Source: Tritrichomonas musculus
Taxonomy: Eukaryota > Parabasalia > Tritrichomonadida > Tritrichomonadidae
DNA: 64,000 nt
Assembly: GCA_039105265.1 (NCBI GenBank)
Contig: JAPFFF010000031.1
Coordinates: 1,550,001 to 1,614,000 of the forward strand
Reading direction: 5' to 3'
Below, in pieces: positions 43,665 through 54,931 of this stretch. A program made the position numbers and the translations under genes. How positions within the stretch are numbered: position 1 is the stretch's first letter; the number at the start of each line of letters is the position of its first letter. The notes below the pieces were generated by a model. It saw nothing but the letters and a program-made list of their open reading frames with translations, ran no database searches and was not told the DNA's origin.

Positions 43665-43802
43665 AATTTTGATCTAATAATAATTTATAAGACAGCATTA
43701 TACTTGGCAGTTGAAAGAGCAAACACTGAAATAGTGAAACTTTTATTAACGAGTGAGAAACTTGATATCAATCTTCTTAATATTTTCAATAATTTTTTAT
43801 AA
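43665..43802 (+). pseudogene. Ankyrin-repeat fragment 2, right locus
   Basis: 138-nt block; variant LAVERANTEIVKLLL with TSEKLDIN. Confidence 0.85.
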
Positions 43803-44127
43803 AATTCAGAATCATATATTTCAATTGGATTCAAAATCATATCTTTGAATGAAATTCAAAATCATATCTTTGAATGAAATTCAAAATCATATCTTTCAAT
43901 ACTATTCAAAATCATATCTTTCAATTGGATTCAAAATTATATCTTTTAATATCATTCAAAATCATATCTTTGAATGAAATTCAAAATCATATCTTTCAAT
44001 ACTATTCAAAATCATATCTTTCAATACTATTCAAAATCATATTTTTCAATACTATTCAAAATCATATCTTTGAATGATATTCAAAATCATATCTTTCAAT
44101 GAAATTCAAAATCATATCATTGAATGA

Positions 44128-44265
44128 AATTTTGATCTAATAATAATTTATAAGACAGCATTATACTTGGCAGTTGAAAAAGAAAACATTGAAATAGTGA
44201 AACTTTTATTAACGAATGAGAAACTTGATATCAATCTTCTTAATATTTTCAATAATTTTTTATAA
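44128..44265 (+). pseudogene. Ankyrin-repeat fragment 3, right locus
   Basis: 138-nt block with LAVEKENIEIVKLLL and TNEKLDIN, closed by the same stops. Confidence 0.85.
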
Positions 44266-44490
44266 AATTCAAAATCATATCTTTCAATGTAATTCAAAAT
44301 CATATCTTTCAATGAAATTCAAAATCATATCTTTTAATTGGATTCAAAATTATATCTTTCAATTGGATTCAAAATCATATCTTTCAATACTATTCAAAAT
44401 CATATCTTTCAATACTATTCAAAATCATATCTTTCAATACTATTCAAAATCATATCTTTTAATTACATTCAAAATCATATCATTGAATGA

Positions 44491-44628
44491 AATTTTGATC
44501 TAATAATAATTTATAAGACAGCATTATACTTGGCAGTTGAAAGAGCAAACACTGAAATAGTTAAACTTTTATTAACGAATGAGAAACTTGATATCAATCT
44601 TCTTAATATTTTCAATAATTTTTTATAA
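44491..44628 (+). pseudogene. Ankyrin-repeat fragment 4, right locus
   Basis: 138-nt block; variant LAVERANTEIVKLLL with TNEKLDIN. Confidence 0.85.
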
Positions 44629-44928
44629 AATTCAAAATTATATCTTTCAATTTCATTCAAAATCATATCTTTCAATACTATTCATAATCATATCTTTCAA
44701 TGACATTCAAAATCATATCTTTCAATGAAATTCAAAATCATATCTTTCAATAAAATTCAAAATCATATCTTTGAATGAAATTCAAAATCATATCTTTCAA
44801 TGAAATTCATAATCACATCTTTCAATGAAATTCAAAATCATATCTTTCAATAAAATTCAAAATCATATCTTTGAATGAAATTCAAAATCATATCTTTCAA
44901 TGAAATTCAAAATCATATCATTGAATGA

Positions 44929-45066
44929 AATTTTGATCTAATAATAATTTATAAGACAGCATTATACTTGGCAGTTGAAAAAGAAAACATTGAAATAGTG
45001 AAACTTTTATTAACGAATGAGAAACTTGATATCAATCTTCTTAATATTTTCAATAATTTTTTATAA
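44929..45066 (+). pseudogene. Ankyrin-repeat fragment 5, right locus
   Basis: 138-nt block with LAVEKENIEIVKLLL. Confidence 0.85.
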
Positions 45067-45566
45067 AATTCAAAATTATATCTTTCAATTTCATTCAAAA
45101 TCATATCTTTCAATACTATTCAAAATCATATCTTTCAATACTATTCAAAATCATATCTTTCAATACTATTCAAAATCATATCTTTCAATAAAATTCAAAA
45201 TCATATCTTTCAATACTATTCAAAATCATATCTTTCAATACTATTCAAAATCATATCTTTCAATATAATTCAAAATTATATCTTTCAATGAAATTCAAAA
45301 TCATATCTTTCAACAGAATTCAAAATCATATCTTTGAATGATATTCAAAATCATATCTTTCAATATAATTTAAAATCATATCTTTCAATGAAATTCAAAA
45401 TCATATCTTTCAATAAAATTCAAAATCATATCTTTGAATGAAATTCAAAATCATATCTTTCAACAGAATTCAAAATCATATCTTTTAATATCATTCAAAA
45501 TCATATCTTTCAATGAAATTCAAAATCATATCTTTTAATTACATTCAAAATCATATCATTGAATGA

Positions 45567-45704
45567 AATTTTGATCTAATAATAATTTATAAGACAGCAT
45601 TATACTTGGCAGTTGAAAAAGAAAACATTGAAATAGTGAAACTTTTATTAACGAATGAGAAACTTGATATCAATCTTCTTAATATTTTCAATAATTTTTT
45701 ATAA
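45567..45704 (+). pseudogene. Ankyrin-repeat fragment 6, right locus
   Basis: 138-nt block with LAVEKENIEIVKLLL. Confidence 0.85.
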
Positions 45705-47279
45705 AATTCAAAATTATATCTTTCAATTTCATTCAAAATCATATCTTTTAATACTATTCAAAATCATATCTTTCAATACTATTCAAAATCATATCTTTTA
45801 ATATCATTCAAAATCATATCTTTCAATAAAATTCAAAATCATATCTTTCAATACTATTCAAAATCATATCTTTCAATACTATTCAAAATCATATCTTTCA
45901 ATAAAATTCAAAATCATATCTTTCAACAGAATTCAAAATCATATCTTTCAATAAAATTCAAAATCATATCTTTCAATACTATTCAAAATCATATCTTTCA
46001 ATACTATTCAAAATCATATCTTTCAATAAAATTCAAAATCATATCTTTCAATACTATTCAAAATCATATCTTTCAATACTATTCAAAATCATATCTTTCA
46101 ATATAATTCAAAATTATATCTTTCAATGAAATTCAAAATCATATCTTTCAATGAAATTCAAAATCATATCTTTGAATGATATTCAAAATCATATCTTTCA
46201 ATATAATTTAAAATTATATCTTTCAATGAAATTCAAAATCATATCTTTCAATAAAATTCAAAATTATATTTTTCAATGGAATTCAAAATCATATCTTTCA
46301 ATGAAATTCAAAATCATATCTTTGAATGATATTCAAAATCATATCTTTCAATATAATTTAAAATTATATCTTTCAATGAAATTCAAAATCATATCTTTCA
46401 ATACTATTCAAAATCATATCTTTCAATACTATTCAAAATCATATCTTTCAATATTATTCAAAATCATATCTTTCAATACTATTCAAAATCATATCTTTCA
46501 ATATAATTCAAAATTATATCTTTCAATGAAATTCAAAATCATATCTTTCAATGGAATTCAAAATCATATCTTTCAATGGAATTCAAAATTATATCTTTCA
46601 ATGAAATTCAAAATTATATCTTTCAATGAAATTCAAAATCATATCTTTCAATGAAATTCAAAATCATATCTTTCAATGGAATTCAAAATCATATCTTTCA
46701 ATATAATTCAAAATTATATCTTTCAATGAAATTCAAAATCATATCTTTCAATGAAATTCAAAATCATATCTTTGAATGATATTCAAAATCATATCTTTCA
46801 ATATAATTTAAAATTATATCTTTCAATGAAATTCAAAATCATATCTTTCAATGAAATTCAAAATCATATCTTTCAATAAAATTCAAAATTATATTTTTCA
46901 ATGGAATTCAAAATCATATCTTTCAATGAAATTCAAAATCATATCTTTCAATGAAATTCAAAATCATATCTTTCAATGAAATTCAAAATCATATCTTTCA
47001 ATGAAATTCAAAATCATATCTTTCAACAGAATTCAAAATCATATCTTTGAATGATATTCAAAATCATATCTTTCAATATAATTTAAAATCATATCTTTCA
47101 ATGAAATTCAAAATCATATCTTTCAATAAAATTCAAAATCATATCTTTGAATGAAATTCAAAATCATATCTTTCAACAGAATTCAAAATCATATCTTTTA
47201 ATATCATTCAAAATCATATCTTTCAATGAAATTCAAAATCATATCTTTCAATGAAATTCAAAATCATATCATTGAATGA

Positions 47280-47417
47280 AATTTTGATCTAATAATAATT
47301 TATAAGACAGCATTATACTTGGCAGTTGAAAAAGAAAACATTGAAATAGTGAAACTTTTATTAACGAATGAGAAACTTGATATCAATCTTCTTAATATTT
47401 TCAATAATTTTTTATAA
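47280..47417 (+). pseudogene. Ankyrin-repeat fragment 7, right locus
   Basis: 138-nt block, counterpart of 967-1104. Confidence 0.85.
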
Positions 47418-47842
47418 AATTCAAAATTATATCTTTCAATTTCATTCAAAATCATATCTTTTAATACTATTCAAAATCATATCTTTCAATACTATTCAAA
47501 ATCATATCTTTCAATACTATTCAAAATCATATCTTTCAATACTATTCAAAATCATATCTTTGAATGAAATTCAAAATCATATCTTTCAATATAATTCAAA
47601 ATTATATCTTTCAATGAAATTCAAAATCATATCTTTCAATGAAATTCAAAATCATATCTTTGAATGATATTCAAAATCATATCTTTCAATATAATTTAAA
47701 ATTATATCTTTCAATGAAATTCAAAATCATATCTTTCAATAAAATTCAAAATTATATTTTTCAATGGAATTCAAAATCATATCTTTTAATATCATTCAAA
47801 ATTATATCTTTCAATATAATTCAAAATCATATCATTGAATGA

Positions 47843-47980
47843 AATTTTGATCTAATAATAATTTATAAGACAACATTATACTTGGCAGTTGAAAAAGAAA
47901 ACATTGAAATAGTTAAACTTTTATTAACGAATGAGAAACTTGATATCAATCTTCTTAATATTTTCAATAATTTTTTATAA
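47843..47980 (+). pseudogene. Ankyrin-repeat fragment 8, right locus
   Basis: 138-nt block, counterpart of 1530-1667, with one change (TTLYLAV). Confidence 0.85.
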
Positions 47981-48233
47981 AATTCAAAATCCTATTTTAA
48001 AATAATAAAATTTTACACGACAGCATTACATAAAGCTGTAAAAGACGGAAATATTGAGATTATAAAGCTTTTATTGGAACAATCAAATATAAAAAAGGAC
48101 ATTAAAAATGGAATTTTTATTATTAATAAATGAAATTGAAAATATATATTTTAATGATTCCTGATAAAATTTATGGAGAAAGCCTCTCGATCTAACCAAT
48201 GATCCACAAATTAAAGAATTGTTTACAAGCTAA
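47981..48233 (+). pseudogene. Ankyrin C-terminal remnant, right locus
   Basis: Same as 1668-1920: last repeat TTALHKAVKDGNIEIIKLLL, then the tail DLTNDPQIKELFTS in another frame. Probably the original 3' end of the gene that starts at 41516. Confidence 0.75.
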
Positions 48234-48348
48234 ACATTCTGCCTAATTTAGTAATAAAATAAATATTTCCTTTATATTTTTTAGAATTATAGATATTTTT
48301 ATTATTTTTCCCCAGTGTTTGCACTTTTGATATTTGATATGTCAAATT

Positions 48349-48832
48349 CAGGGATGATGGACGGGCACGGGCACGGGCAAATTGCCCGTAAAAATGACGA
48401 GCCACGGGCAGTGCCCGTGTTTTCCCGTACTTGCCCGTGCCCGTCTTGCCCGTTCTTAAAAAAAGTGACATTGCCCGTCTTTGCCAGTGAATTTTGCTCG
48501 GGCAATTGCCCGAGATTAAAAGTGACAATGAAATGTTATTTGAAAATAAGATAATTCTATTGTTTTTTTGATTGATATTTTCATTTAAATTTTTAATATT
48601 CATATTTTTTTTATTTTAAAGCAATTATAATAATTTATTTTAATAATATTAGTTTAATATTCTTATATTTTATAAGAGCAAAGACGGGGAATGTCACTTT
48701 TCTGCCCGGGCAAATGAAATGTCAGTTAAAAAAAAAAGAAAGTTCGGGCAAACCTTCTGCCCGTAAATTTTGCCCGGGCAAAAAAGTGACATTCTGCCCG
48801 AGCTTGCCCGGGCGGCCCTTTTCACATCCCAG
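48349..48832. mobile_element. hAT-like MITE, right copy
   Basis: Identical in structure to 2036-2519, including the flanking GTCAAATT repeats (48341-48348 and 48833-48840). Confidence 0.85.
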
Positions 48833-48840
48833 GTCAAATT

Positions 48841-49564
48841 TCATGGGATATATAAATGTAACCATAATATTGTGAATTTTGATATGCCTGCTTTTTTTAA
48901 AATTAATTTGATGACAGAATCATAATAAAAATGATTCATATCCAAATCCAAAAAAAAAAAAAAAGTATGAGCAATATAAATAATTAATTTTTTAAATTTC
49001 ATAAAGAATTTATTTCCCATATTCACACATTGCAAACTTTATATAAGTAGTGATATATATATATATTTAATAATTTGGGACAATGTTTTTGGAAGGTGTT
49101 CATCTTTTCATTTTTATTTTTTTCAAAAATCAAAAAATAGCGCATACATTATTTAGTAATATGTTAAAACTTTTCCCAGGTTGATGCATGCAATGCATCT
49201 TGAAAATGCCCAAAAATATTTACAAAGAAAAGAAAAAATTAGATTAAAAAATATTTTCACAAATTTGGTTCTTCATCTGCAGATTGAAATAGGAAAGTTT
49301 TTTAAAAACTCTTTCAACTATTGCAATTACTAGTAACAACAACAACAAAAAAAAAAGAAAATAAACTCAAAAAGAACAATTCTATACCGAATCTTCTCAT
49401 TGAAAAAAGAATCAACAATTACCACAAAGAAAAATAGAAGGGAAATAACAATGCAATCCACATTTTGTAGAATAATCATTAGATGATTGAAGGAAAGTTG
49501 AAAACTGCAAGAACTTTTTGAATATATATATAAGCATTTAGAGAGCAAAAGATCTCTCTAAAAA
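48841..49564. other. AT-rich intergenic stretch, no gene seen
   Basis: Copy of 2528-3103 up to 49419, then unique sequence. AGAGAGC and GATCTCTCT near 49540-49560 form a small palindrome just before the next ATG. Confidence 0.6.
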
Positions 49565-51287
49565 ATGTTGAAAACTGCTAATAAACTAATTTTAAAATCA
49601 AAAGAGTTTATAATTCCTTCATATTTTCAATTTATGGCCAATGTTAATCCAGACATATATACAATTTTAAAAAAAAGTCATCAATATTCAGTTAAATCCA
49701 ACGTAAATGAAAAAAATCTTCAATCTTTTATAAATAATTGGGTGAATAACGAGTACATAGAAATTACACTTGATAATATTTCTGAATATGAATAATTAAG
49801 TTCAGAATTTGATCGAATTGCAGATATTATTCAAAAAACATTATCAAAGAATAATCGCCTTAAGGCAAGACAATCAAGAAATGAAGCAAAAAATGCTTCA
49901 TAAAAAAACCAAATTTTCACATATTATTTCAAAATACACTCAAATCAACAAAATTTTATTCATAAACAATGAAATTGATTCATTTATTGATTTTCTAAAA
50001 GTTAAAAATGATTTATATAAGGCATGTTTACGAAATGATATTAAATTAATTGATTTATTATCAAAGAAAAAAATTGAGCACGAATGCGGTTTTTCATTTG
50101 CATTAAATTCAGCCAATTTCACAGCAACCGCATTCCAAAATAAAATAAGAAAAGCCATAATTACAGTTCCGCGATCAATCACATTTAACTAAAAAGAATT
50201 CAAAGTGTCGAGTTTTTCAGAAGGGCTATTGAAAAAGTCGAAATTGATAAGAACAATTAATTTTGAAGAAAATTCTGAATTTAGAACAATTAATAAAAAT
50301 GCCTTTTTTGGCTCATCTTTGGTTGAAATAGAAATTCCACAAAGTGTTATTGAACTTAAAGAAGGATGGTGTTGTGGTGCATTCAAATTGGACAAAGTTA
50401 CAGTCGATCTGAATAACCCAAATTTTTCATTTATCAATTATTCATTTTTGGTTGGTAAATCGGATTCAAAATCTGATGTTTTTGATGTTCTTCTATTTGC
50501 AAGAAGAAAGCTTATCGAAGCCGATATTCCATCGTATATCAAAAGAATATCATCATATGCGTTTGAAGGATGTAAACAGCTTAATTCAATTTCTTTTCAA
50601 GAAAATTCATTGTTAACTTCAATTGGCGAATATTCATTTTCAAATTCATCAATTACAACAATATCATTTTCTTCTGAAGTTCGAGAAATTGGTGACTATT
50701 CATTCTATAATTGTACCAAACTTAAAGAAATATGTTTTCCGAATCATTCAAAATTGGAATCAATTGGAAAAAATGCTTTTTCTAATTCTTCTTTAGAAAC
50801 ATTATCAATGCCGTTTTTAATTACTTCAAATGATTTATTTAAAAACGGATGGTGTTGCCAAACTTTGAATCTGAATAATATTTCAATATTAAAGGATGAT
50901 AGAAATCAAATTTCATATTTTAATGATTCTTTTATTATTGGAAAATCAGATTCAAAAAGTGACATTTTTGATTTTTTACTTTTTGCAAGAAGAGATATTG
51001 AAAATGCAAACATTCCAAAGTTTATCAAAAGAATTGGTTAATATGCATTTGATGGATGCAAAAAACTCAAATCAATCACCTTTTCAGATGATTCTGAATT
51101 AATTGTGATTGATGAGCATTCATTTTCTAACTCATCGATCATTTCTATTTCAATTCCATCAAATGTAATTAAAATCGGCGATCGTTCATTTTATAATTGC
51201 AATCAGCTTAAAACAATAGAATTTTCAAAGAATTCTAATTTAAAATGTGCAAATAAATCTTTATCAAAAGCTTTCATCACTGTCTAA
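49565..51287 (+). pseudogene. LRR_5 (BspA-like) protein gene, broken
   Basis: ATG at 49565. The N-terminal region resembles the trichomonad BTB-like or helical head (LILKSKEFIIPSYFQFMANV). Next comes an ankyrin-family-type helical part (DLYKACLRNDIKLIDLLSKK) and many LRR_5 repeats (AFEGCKQLNSISF; SFSNSSITTISF; SFYNCTKLKEICF) with SDSKSDVFDVLLFARRK spacers. Four reading segments result: stop near 49795 with a shift of frame, stop near 50192, TAA near 51041 inside IKRIG-YAFDGCKKL, and an abrupt end at 51287 (KAFITV). No signal peptide or membrane segment is seen. It is related to the unit 1/2 LRR_5 genes but clearly diverged from them. Confidence 0.8.
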
Positions 51288-51523
51288 ACTTTAATGTTAA
51301 ATATATTTGTTTATAAAATATATGAATTTTAAAATAATTTTAAATTAAATAAACATTTCATTGCAAATTGTTCATCCATGATTCAGCTAACAATTGATTC
51401 ATCAAAAAACAAATCTGATTATTTGTTCTATAGTAATGTTTATGAGAAAAAATGAAAATATAAATTGTCACATTTAAAGAATTTTTTAAAAAAATTGAAA
51501 TTGTAAATAAATATAATGTTTAT
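51288..51523. other. Short AT-rich spacer
   Basis: Begins with TTAAATATATTTGTTTATAA, similar to the flank between tRNA-Pro and the LRR_5 gene end at 9457-9500. No gene. Confidence 0.5.
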
Positions 51524-54500
51524 TTAATGTTGGCTATTTATCATTTGATCTGTCAGATCTTGACAAAATTCTTCAAAGTATGGTGGTGGAAATGAAATAT
51601 CTGAATGTATTTGATTGATATTTGTCAATGCATCAATCGATTTTTGATGTCCTTGTTTAGATGCCTTCTCAAAGTACTTCTTCGAAACATAATGTGACAT
51701 TTCAGTGTTTTCAATAGTGTCAAAGCAAAGTCGTGATTCTTCGTAGAAGTAACTGTTTTTCCCATCAACGTTTCGAAGATTTTCCCATGCTTCATTCAGC
51801 ATTCGATTTCGTTCTTCATTGCTGATTTTCTTGGTGCAAAAGTCTTGAAGGATTGTTGCATACTCGAACATTCCTTTCACTTCCCCTCGATCTGCAGCAA
51901 TTTTGAAGTTAGAGGCTGCAATCGCCAAGTTCATTGGCACTCCTCGTCCTTTCTTGTAAGCTTCACCAAGGAAAATGAATGCGTCGATCGAATTCAGGTC
52001 TGATGCGATGTTTCCAAGATCAATTGACATTTCAATCGTTTCCTTGTTCGATGCTGTTTCATATAGTGTCCTCGCAAGGTCGATGATCACCTTTTGGTTA
52101 GACATAAGTGTTGATGTTGTCAAACCTATGACAGTTCTTGAAATGTTCGCTGGAAGCCTATCGTGGATTCCGTTAATGATATCGATGTATTCTGATTGAT
52201 TTCGTGTCTTCAGTGTTGCTCCAAACTGATGAATGTATCGTTCGATTTCTTTTTCATCAACATCATCAAGCCAGCATTCACCTCGCGAGTGGAGAAGTTT
52301 ATCAATGATGTCATCAAATGTAGGACGGTTATCTGGTTCTTTATCACACATACGCTTAATGAAAGCGTGGAATTGTGGTGGAATTCCGTCCAGGTTTAGA
52401 GGTGTGCCGTTCATAATTTTAATGAAGAAGTCGTATTTGGATCTGTGCTCGATCATCGGTTCTTTGTTGCTGATGACGTGGTAGAAAAGCATCCCAAATG
52501 CAAAAACATCAACAGGAAATGAATACTGCATCGTGCCATCAGCGAGTTCTGGTGCAAGAAAATAGAATGGAATTGAATTCCCAAATTGTTCGTTGTTCGC
52601 AACATTGATTCGAGCTGCGCTCAGTCCGCTGATTTTGGGTTGGAAATCGCTGTCAAGAAGAATATTCGAACATCGAAGATGACGGTGAATGATGTTGTGC
52701 TTGTGAAGATATTTCATGCCAAAAGCAATTCCAATCAGGTTGATCATTTTCTTAGTATTTGTCAGTTCTTTCATGTGGTTTTCAAGTGCTGACGATAGAG
52801 TGACTCCCGTGTAAAGTTCAGTGATGATCATTGGTTTATGTTTATGTGAAAAATCGTTCTCGTTGAAACCAATGAAGCTGATGATTGATGGATATTTCAA
52901 TTTCATCATGATGGAAACTTTTCGCTTGAATCGTTCCAGAACATTGTTAATCGTGTCAAGACTGATAATCGCTGCAAAGTCTTGTCCACTTTCTCGTTCA
53001 GTAATGGAGTAAACATCTGTTGTTCCTCCATTTGAAATGAGTTCGTTGTTGAAGATGTAATTATGAAGATTGATCTGTGTGCCTGCGATGTTGTATGTTG
53101 ATGATCTGGATTCGTCAATCAGGTTCTTGATGATGATTTCATATTTCTGATCTTTATCTGTCTCTTTGAAGTCGCTCGATGTTGGATTCTTCAGACACAT
53201 ATAATGCTCACCATCGATTACTGTTGGCTTCAAAGCAAGTGCTACATTGGGGGATGTGTTGCTGAAGTTGTCAAGAACTGGAATTTGTTTATCACCCTTT
53301 ATGAAAAGTTGATCTGGATGATCAACCTCATAGAGATCGAAGTCGTATTCGCAGATAACATTCACATAGAAATTAGATTCGATTTCTTCTGGTGTTTTAT
53401 GAATGATAACAAATGTGACAATATCATTTCTACTGCTCACTCTTGTTGATATTGTTACAATGCGTGATGACAATCTGGATTTTTCATGATTGATTAATTT
53501 ATTACCACCATTTCGACCTAAAAAGATGATTATACAGCTCTCTTTCAATCGAAGTTTGCTGTAGTCGGTGTTTCTCTTCTCAACTAGAATTCGGACACGA
53601 GCCTTCTCTCCAGCTGGAACATCTTTCAAAAGATGGAATGCAAAGTTACGATGCTTGGATAAATTGCCAATTTCATCTTCTTTTGTCGGTGGTGGTTTGA
53701 AACTAAACATTCGAATCGTCCAGTGAGGATCAATGGGCTTGGCGACATTTGACTTTGTGAAGTGTGTGAAGAAGTCTTTCTCTGGAATCCAAAAACGCCC
53801 ATCTTGTTGATCATTACGAAGAACTTTTTCTAGTTCAGGTGTCCAAAGATTGGAATCTTTGGAGAAGTCGCCATTCCACTCTTTATGTCCCCAAGGATTT
53901 CGAAGCTGAAAGAAGATCTTGTCACCATCTTTTCGAACTTTCATCATTAGATAACTGTGACCTGTGACTAAGTTGAATTTTTTGGCAGCTTCAGTTCTAG
54001 CATCATCTGATTTTTCGATTCCTGCATCCATGAGACAGCCACGTTTTTGGTATCCTAATATTTTAAGTATATTTTTTGAAATGTCTGGAGTAAAAATGAA
54101 TATTTTTTTGTAGTAGCCAAAAAGACTGTAGAATGATTCTGAAAAATGGCCACCGGAAATATTTGTGTAGGAACCGTTAAGTTTAGCAAATGCTTTTTCT
54201 ACAAGACAAAACCATGCTGACTTATTAGTATTAATTGGTTTGCTGAAATATGGAACAGAACCTTTAAATGGAATTAATGTATCAATTAAAACTGGAGTTC
54301 GTCGACCAAATACTCGGAAATAAATAACAACTGCGCCACATTTGAGATTCAATGAATCTGCAATTGGGCCTAATATTTTATCTGGTAGTCGTTTCTCAAA
54401 AAGAGTTTGAACTAATTCTGGCTTTTTAGCTAAACGGTCTAGAGCTGTAATAAAATAACAGTCACCAAGAGATCCTTGTTTTACATATAATGGATGAATA

Positions 54501-54733
54501 TGATTCTTTTTGAAAAGTGGTGCTTGATATACTTCATCAATTCGTCGCCATGTGATTGATGGTCTATATAAATCTTTTTTTCCTATAAATTTTGGTTCAT
54601 CGATGTTGTCTCTGTTCGTTGGATGAAAATTGGGATCAACAAATACTTTTGTGTTATCATTCTTATAGTCAATTAAAATTTGTTCGTATTTGTTAGATTC
54701 ATTGAAAAAAAAATCAAATTCGTTTTGCAGCAT
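51524..54733 (-). CDS. Calpain-pseudokinase-Sel1 fusion protein
   Basis: 1,069 residues from ATG at 54733. Residues about 30-335 form a calpain (C2) protease core with the full catalytic set: C92 in QGSLGDCYF, H259 in TGHSYLMM, N279 in RNPWG. About 337-545 look like beta-rich calpain domain III-type modules. About 557-815 is a kinase fold (NGGTTDVYS loop, FGMKYLH, APEL, PVDVFAFG, RPTFDDI) that has lost its catalytic residues: no VAIK lysine (FAAIISL), HRH for HRD (683-685), SGL for DFG (702-704). It is therefore a pseudokinase. Sel1 repeats follow (about 900-1050; AYKKGRGVPMNLAIAASNFK). Likely a cytosolic cysteine protease with binding or regulatory tail domains (inference). It is the first of three kinase-type genes on this strand. 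Intact, with no lesions seen. Confidence 0.92.
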   Translation of the reverse strand: MLQNEFDFFFNESNKYEQILIDYKNDNTKVFVDPNFHPTNRDNIDEPKFIGKKDLYRPSITWRRIDEVYQAPLFKKNHIHPLYVKQGSLGDCYFITALDRLAKKPELVQTLFEKRLPDKILGPIADSLNLKCGAVVIYFRVFGRRTPVLIDTLIPFKGSVPYFSKPINTNKSAWFCLVEKAFAKLNGSYTNISGGHFSESFYSLFGYYKKIFIFTPDISKNILKILGYQKRGCLMDAGIEKSDDARTEAAKKFNLVTGHSYLMMKVRKDGDKIFFQLRNPWGHKEWNGDFSKDSNLWTPELEKVLRNDQQDGRFWIPEKDFFTHFTKSNVAKPIDPHWTIRMFSFKPPPTKEDEIGNLSKHRNFAFHLLKDVPAGEKARVRILVEKRNTDYSKLRLKESCIIIFLGRNGGNKLINHEKSRLSSRIVTISTRVSSRNDIVTFVIIHKTPEEIESNFYVNVICEYDFDLYEVDHPDQLFIKGDKQIPVLDNFSNTSPNVALALKPTVIDGEHYMCLKNPTSSDFKETDKDQKYEIIIKNLIDESRSSTYNIAGTQINLHNYIFNNELISNGGTTDVYSITERESGQDFAAIISLDTINNVLERFKRKVSIMMKLKYPSIISFIGFNENDFSHKHKPMIITELYTGVTLSSALENHMKELTNTKKMINLIGIAFGMKYLHKHNIIHRHLRCSNILLDSDFQPKISGLSAARINVANNEQFGNSIPFYFLAPELADGTMQYSFPVDVFAFGMLFYHVISNKEPMIEHRSKYDFFIKIMNGTPLNLDGIPPQFHAFIKRMCDKEPDNRPTFDDIIDKLLHSRGECWLDDVDEKEIERYIHQFGATLKTRNQSEYIDIINGIHDRLPANISRTVIGLTTSTLMSNQKVIIDLARTLYETASNKETIEMSIDLGNIASDLNSIDAFIFLGEAYKKGRGVPMNLAIAASNFKIAADRGEVKGMFEYATILQDFCTKKISNEERNRMLNEAWENLRNVDGKNSYFYEESRLCFDTIENTEMSHYVSKKYFEKASKQGHQKSIDALTNINQIHSDISFPPPYFEEFCQDLTDQMINSQH

Positions 54734-54766
54734 TTCAAAAATTAATAAAAAAAATTTAAATGTATT

Positions 54767-54795
54767 TTAATAAAAATTTATATGAGTACTCTCAA
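54767..54795. repeat. 29-bp inverted repeat, left arm
   Basis: Exact reverse complement of 57154-57182; core ATGAGTACTC. It lies 34 bp upstream of the calpain gene start. Confidence 0.9.
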
Positions 54796-54931
54796 ATATA
54801 ATTCTGTGTTTATTTGTTTTATATTAAAATAATAATATATTAAAAAATAAAAAATATTTTTTAAAAACAAAATAAATTATTTTGTTATTATAGATTTAGT
54901 AGAATAATAAAATTACAATTTAATTGTTAAA

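Larger units (their letters stand above)
42733..47842. repeat. 25-bp satellite arrays, right locus
   Basis: Arrays between successive ankyrin fragments have exact unit numbers: about 19 (42733-43201), 13 (43340-43664), 13 (43803-44127), 9 (44266-44490), 12 (44629-44928), 20 (45067-45566), 63 (45705-47279) and 17 (47418-47842). The unit is the same as at 1-966. Ankyrin fragments are listed separately. Confidence 0.95.
46289..49419. repeat. Block duplication A, right copy
   Basis: Matches 1-3103 in the same orientation. Confidence 0.93.
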
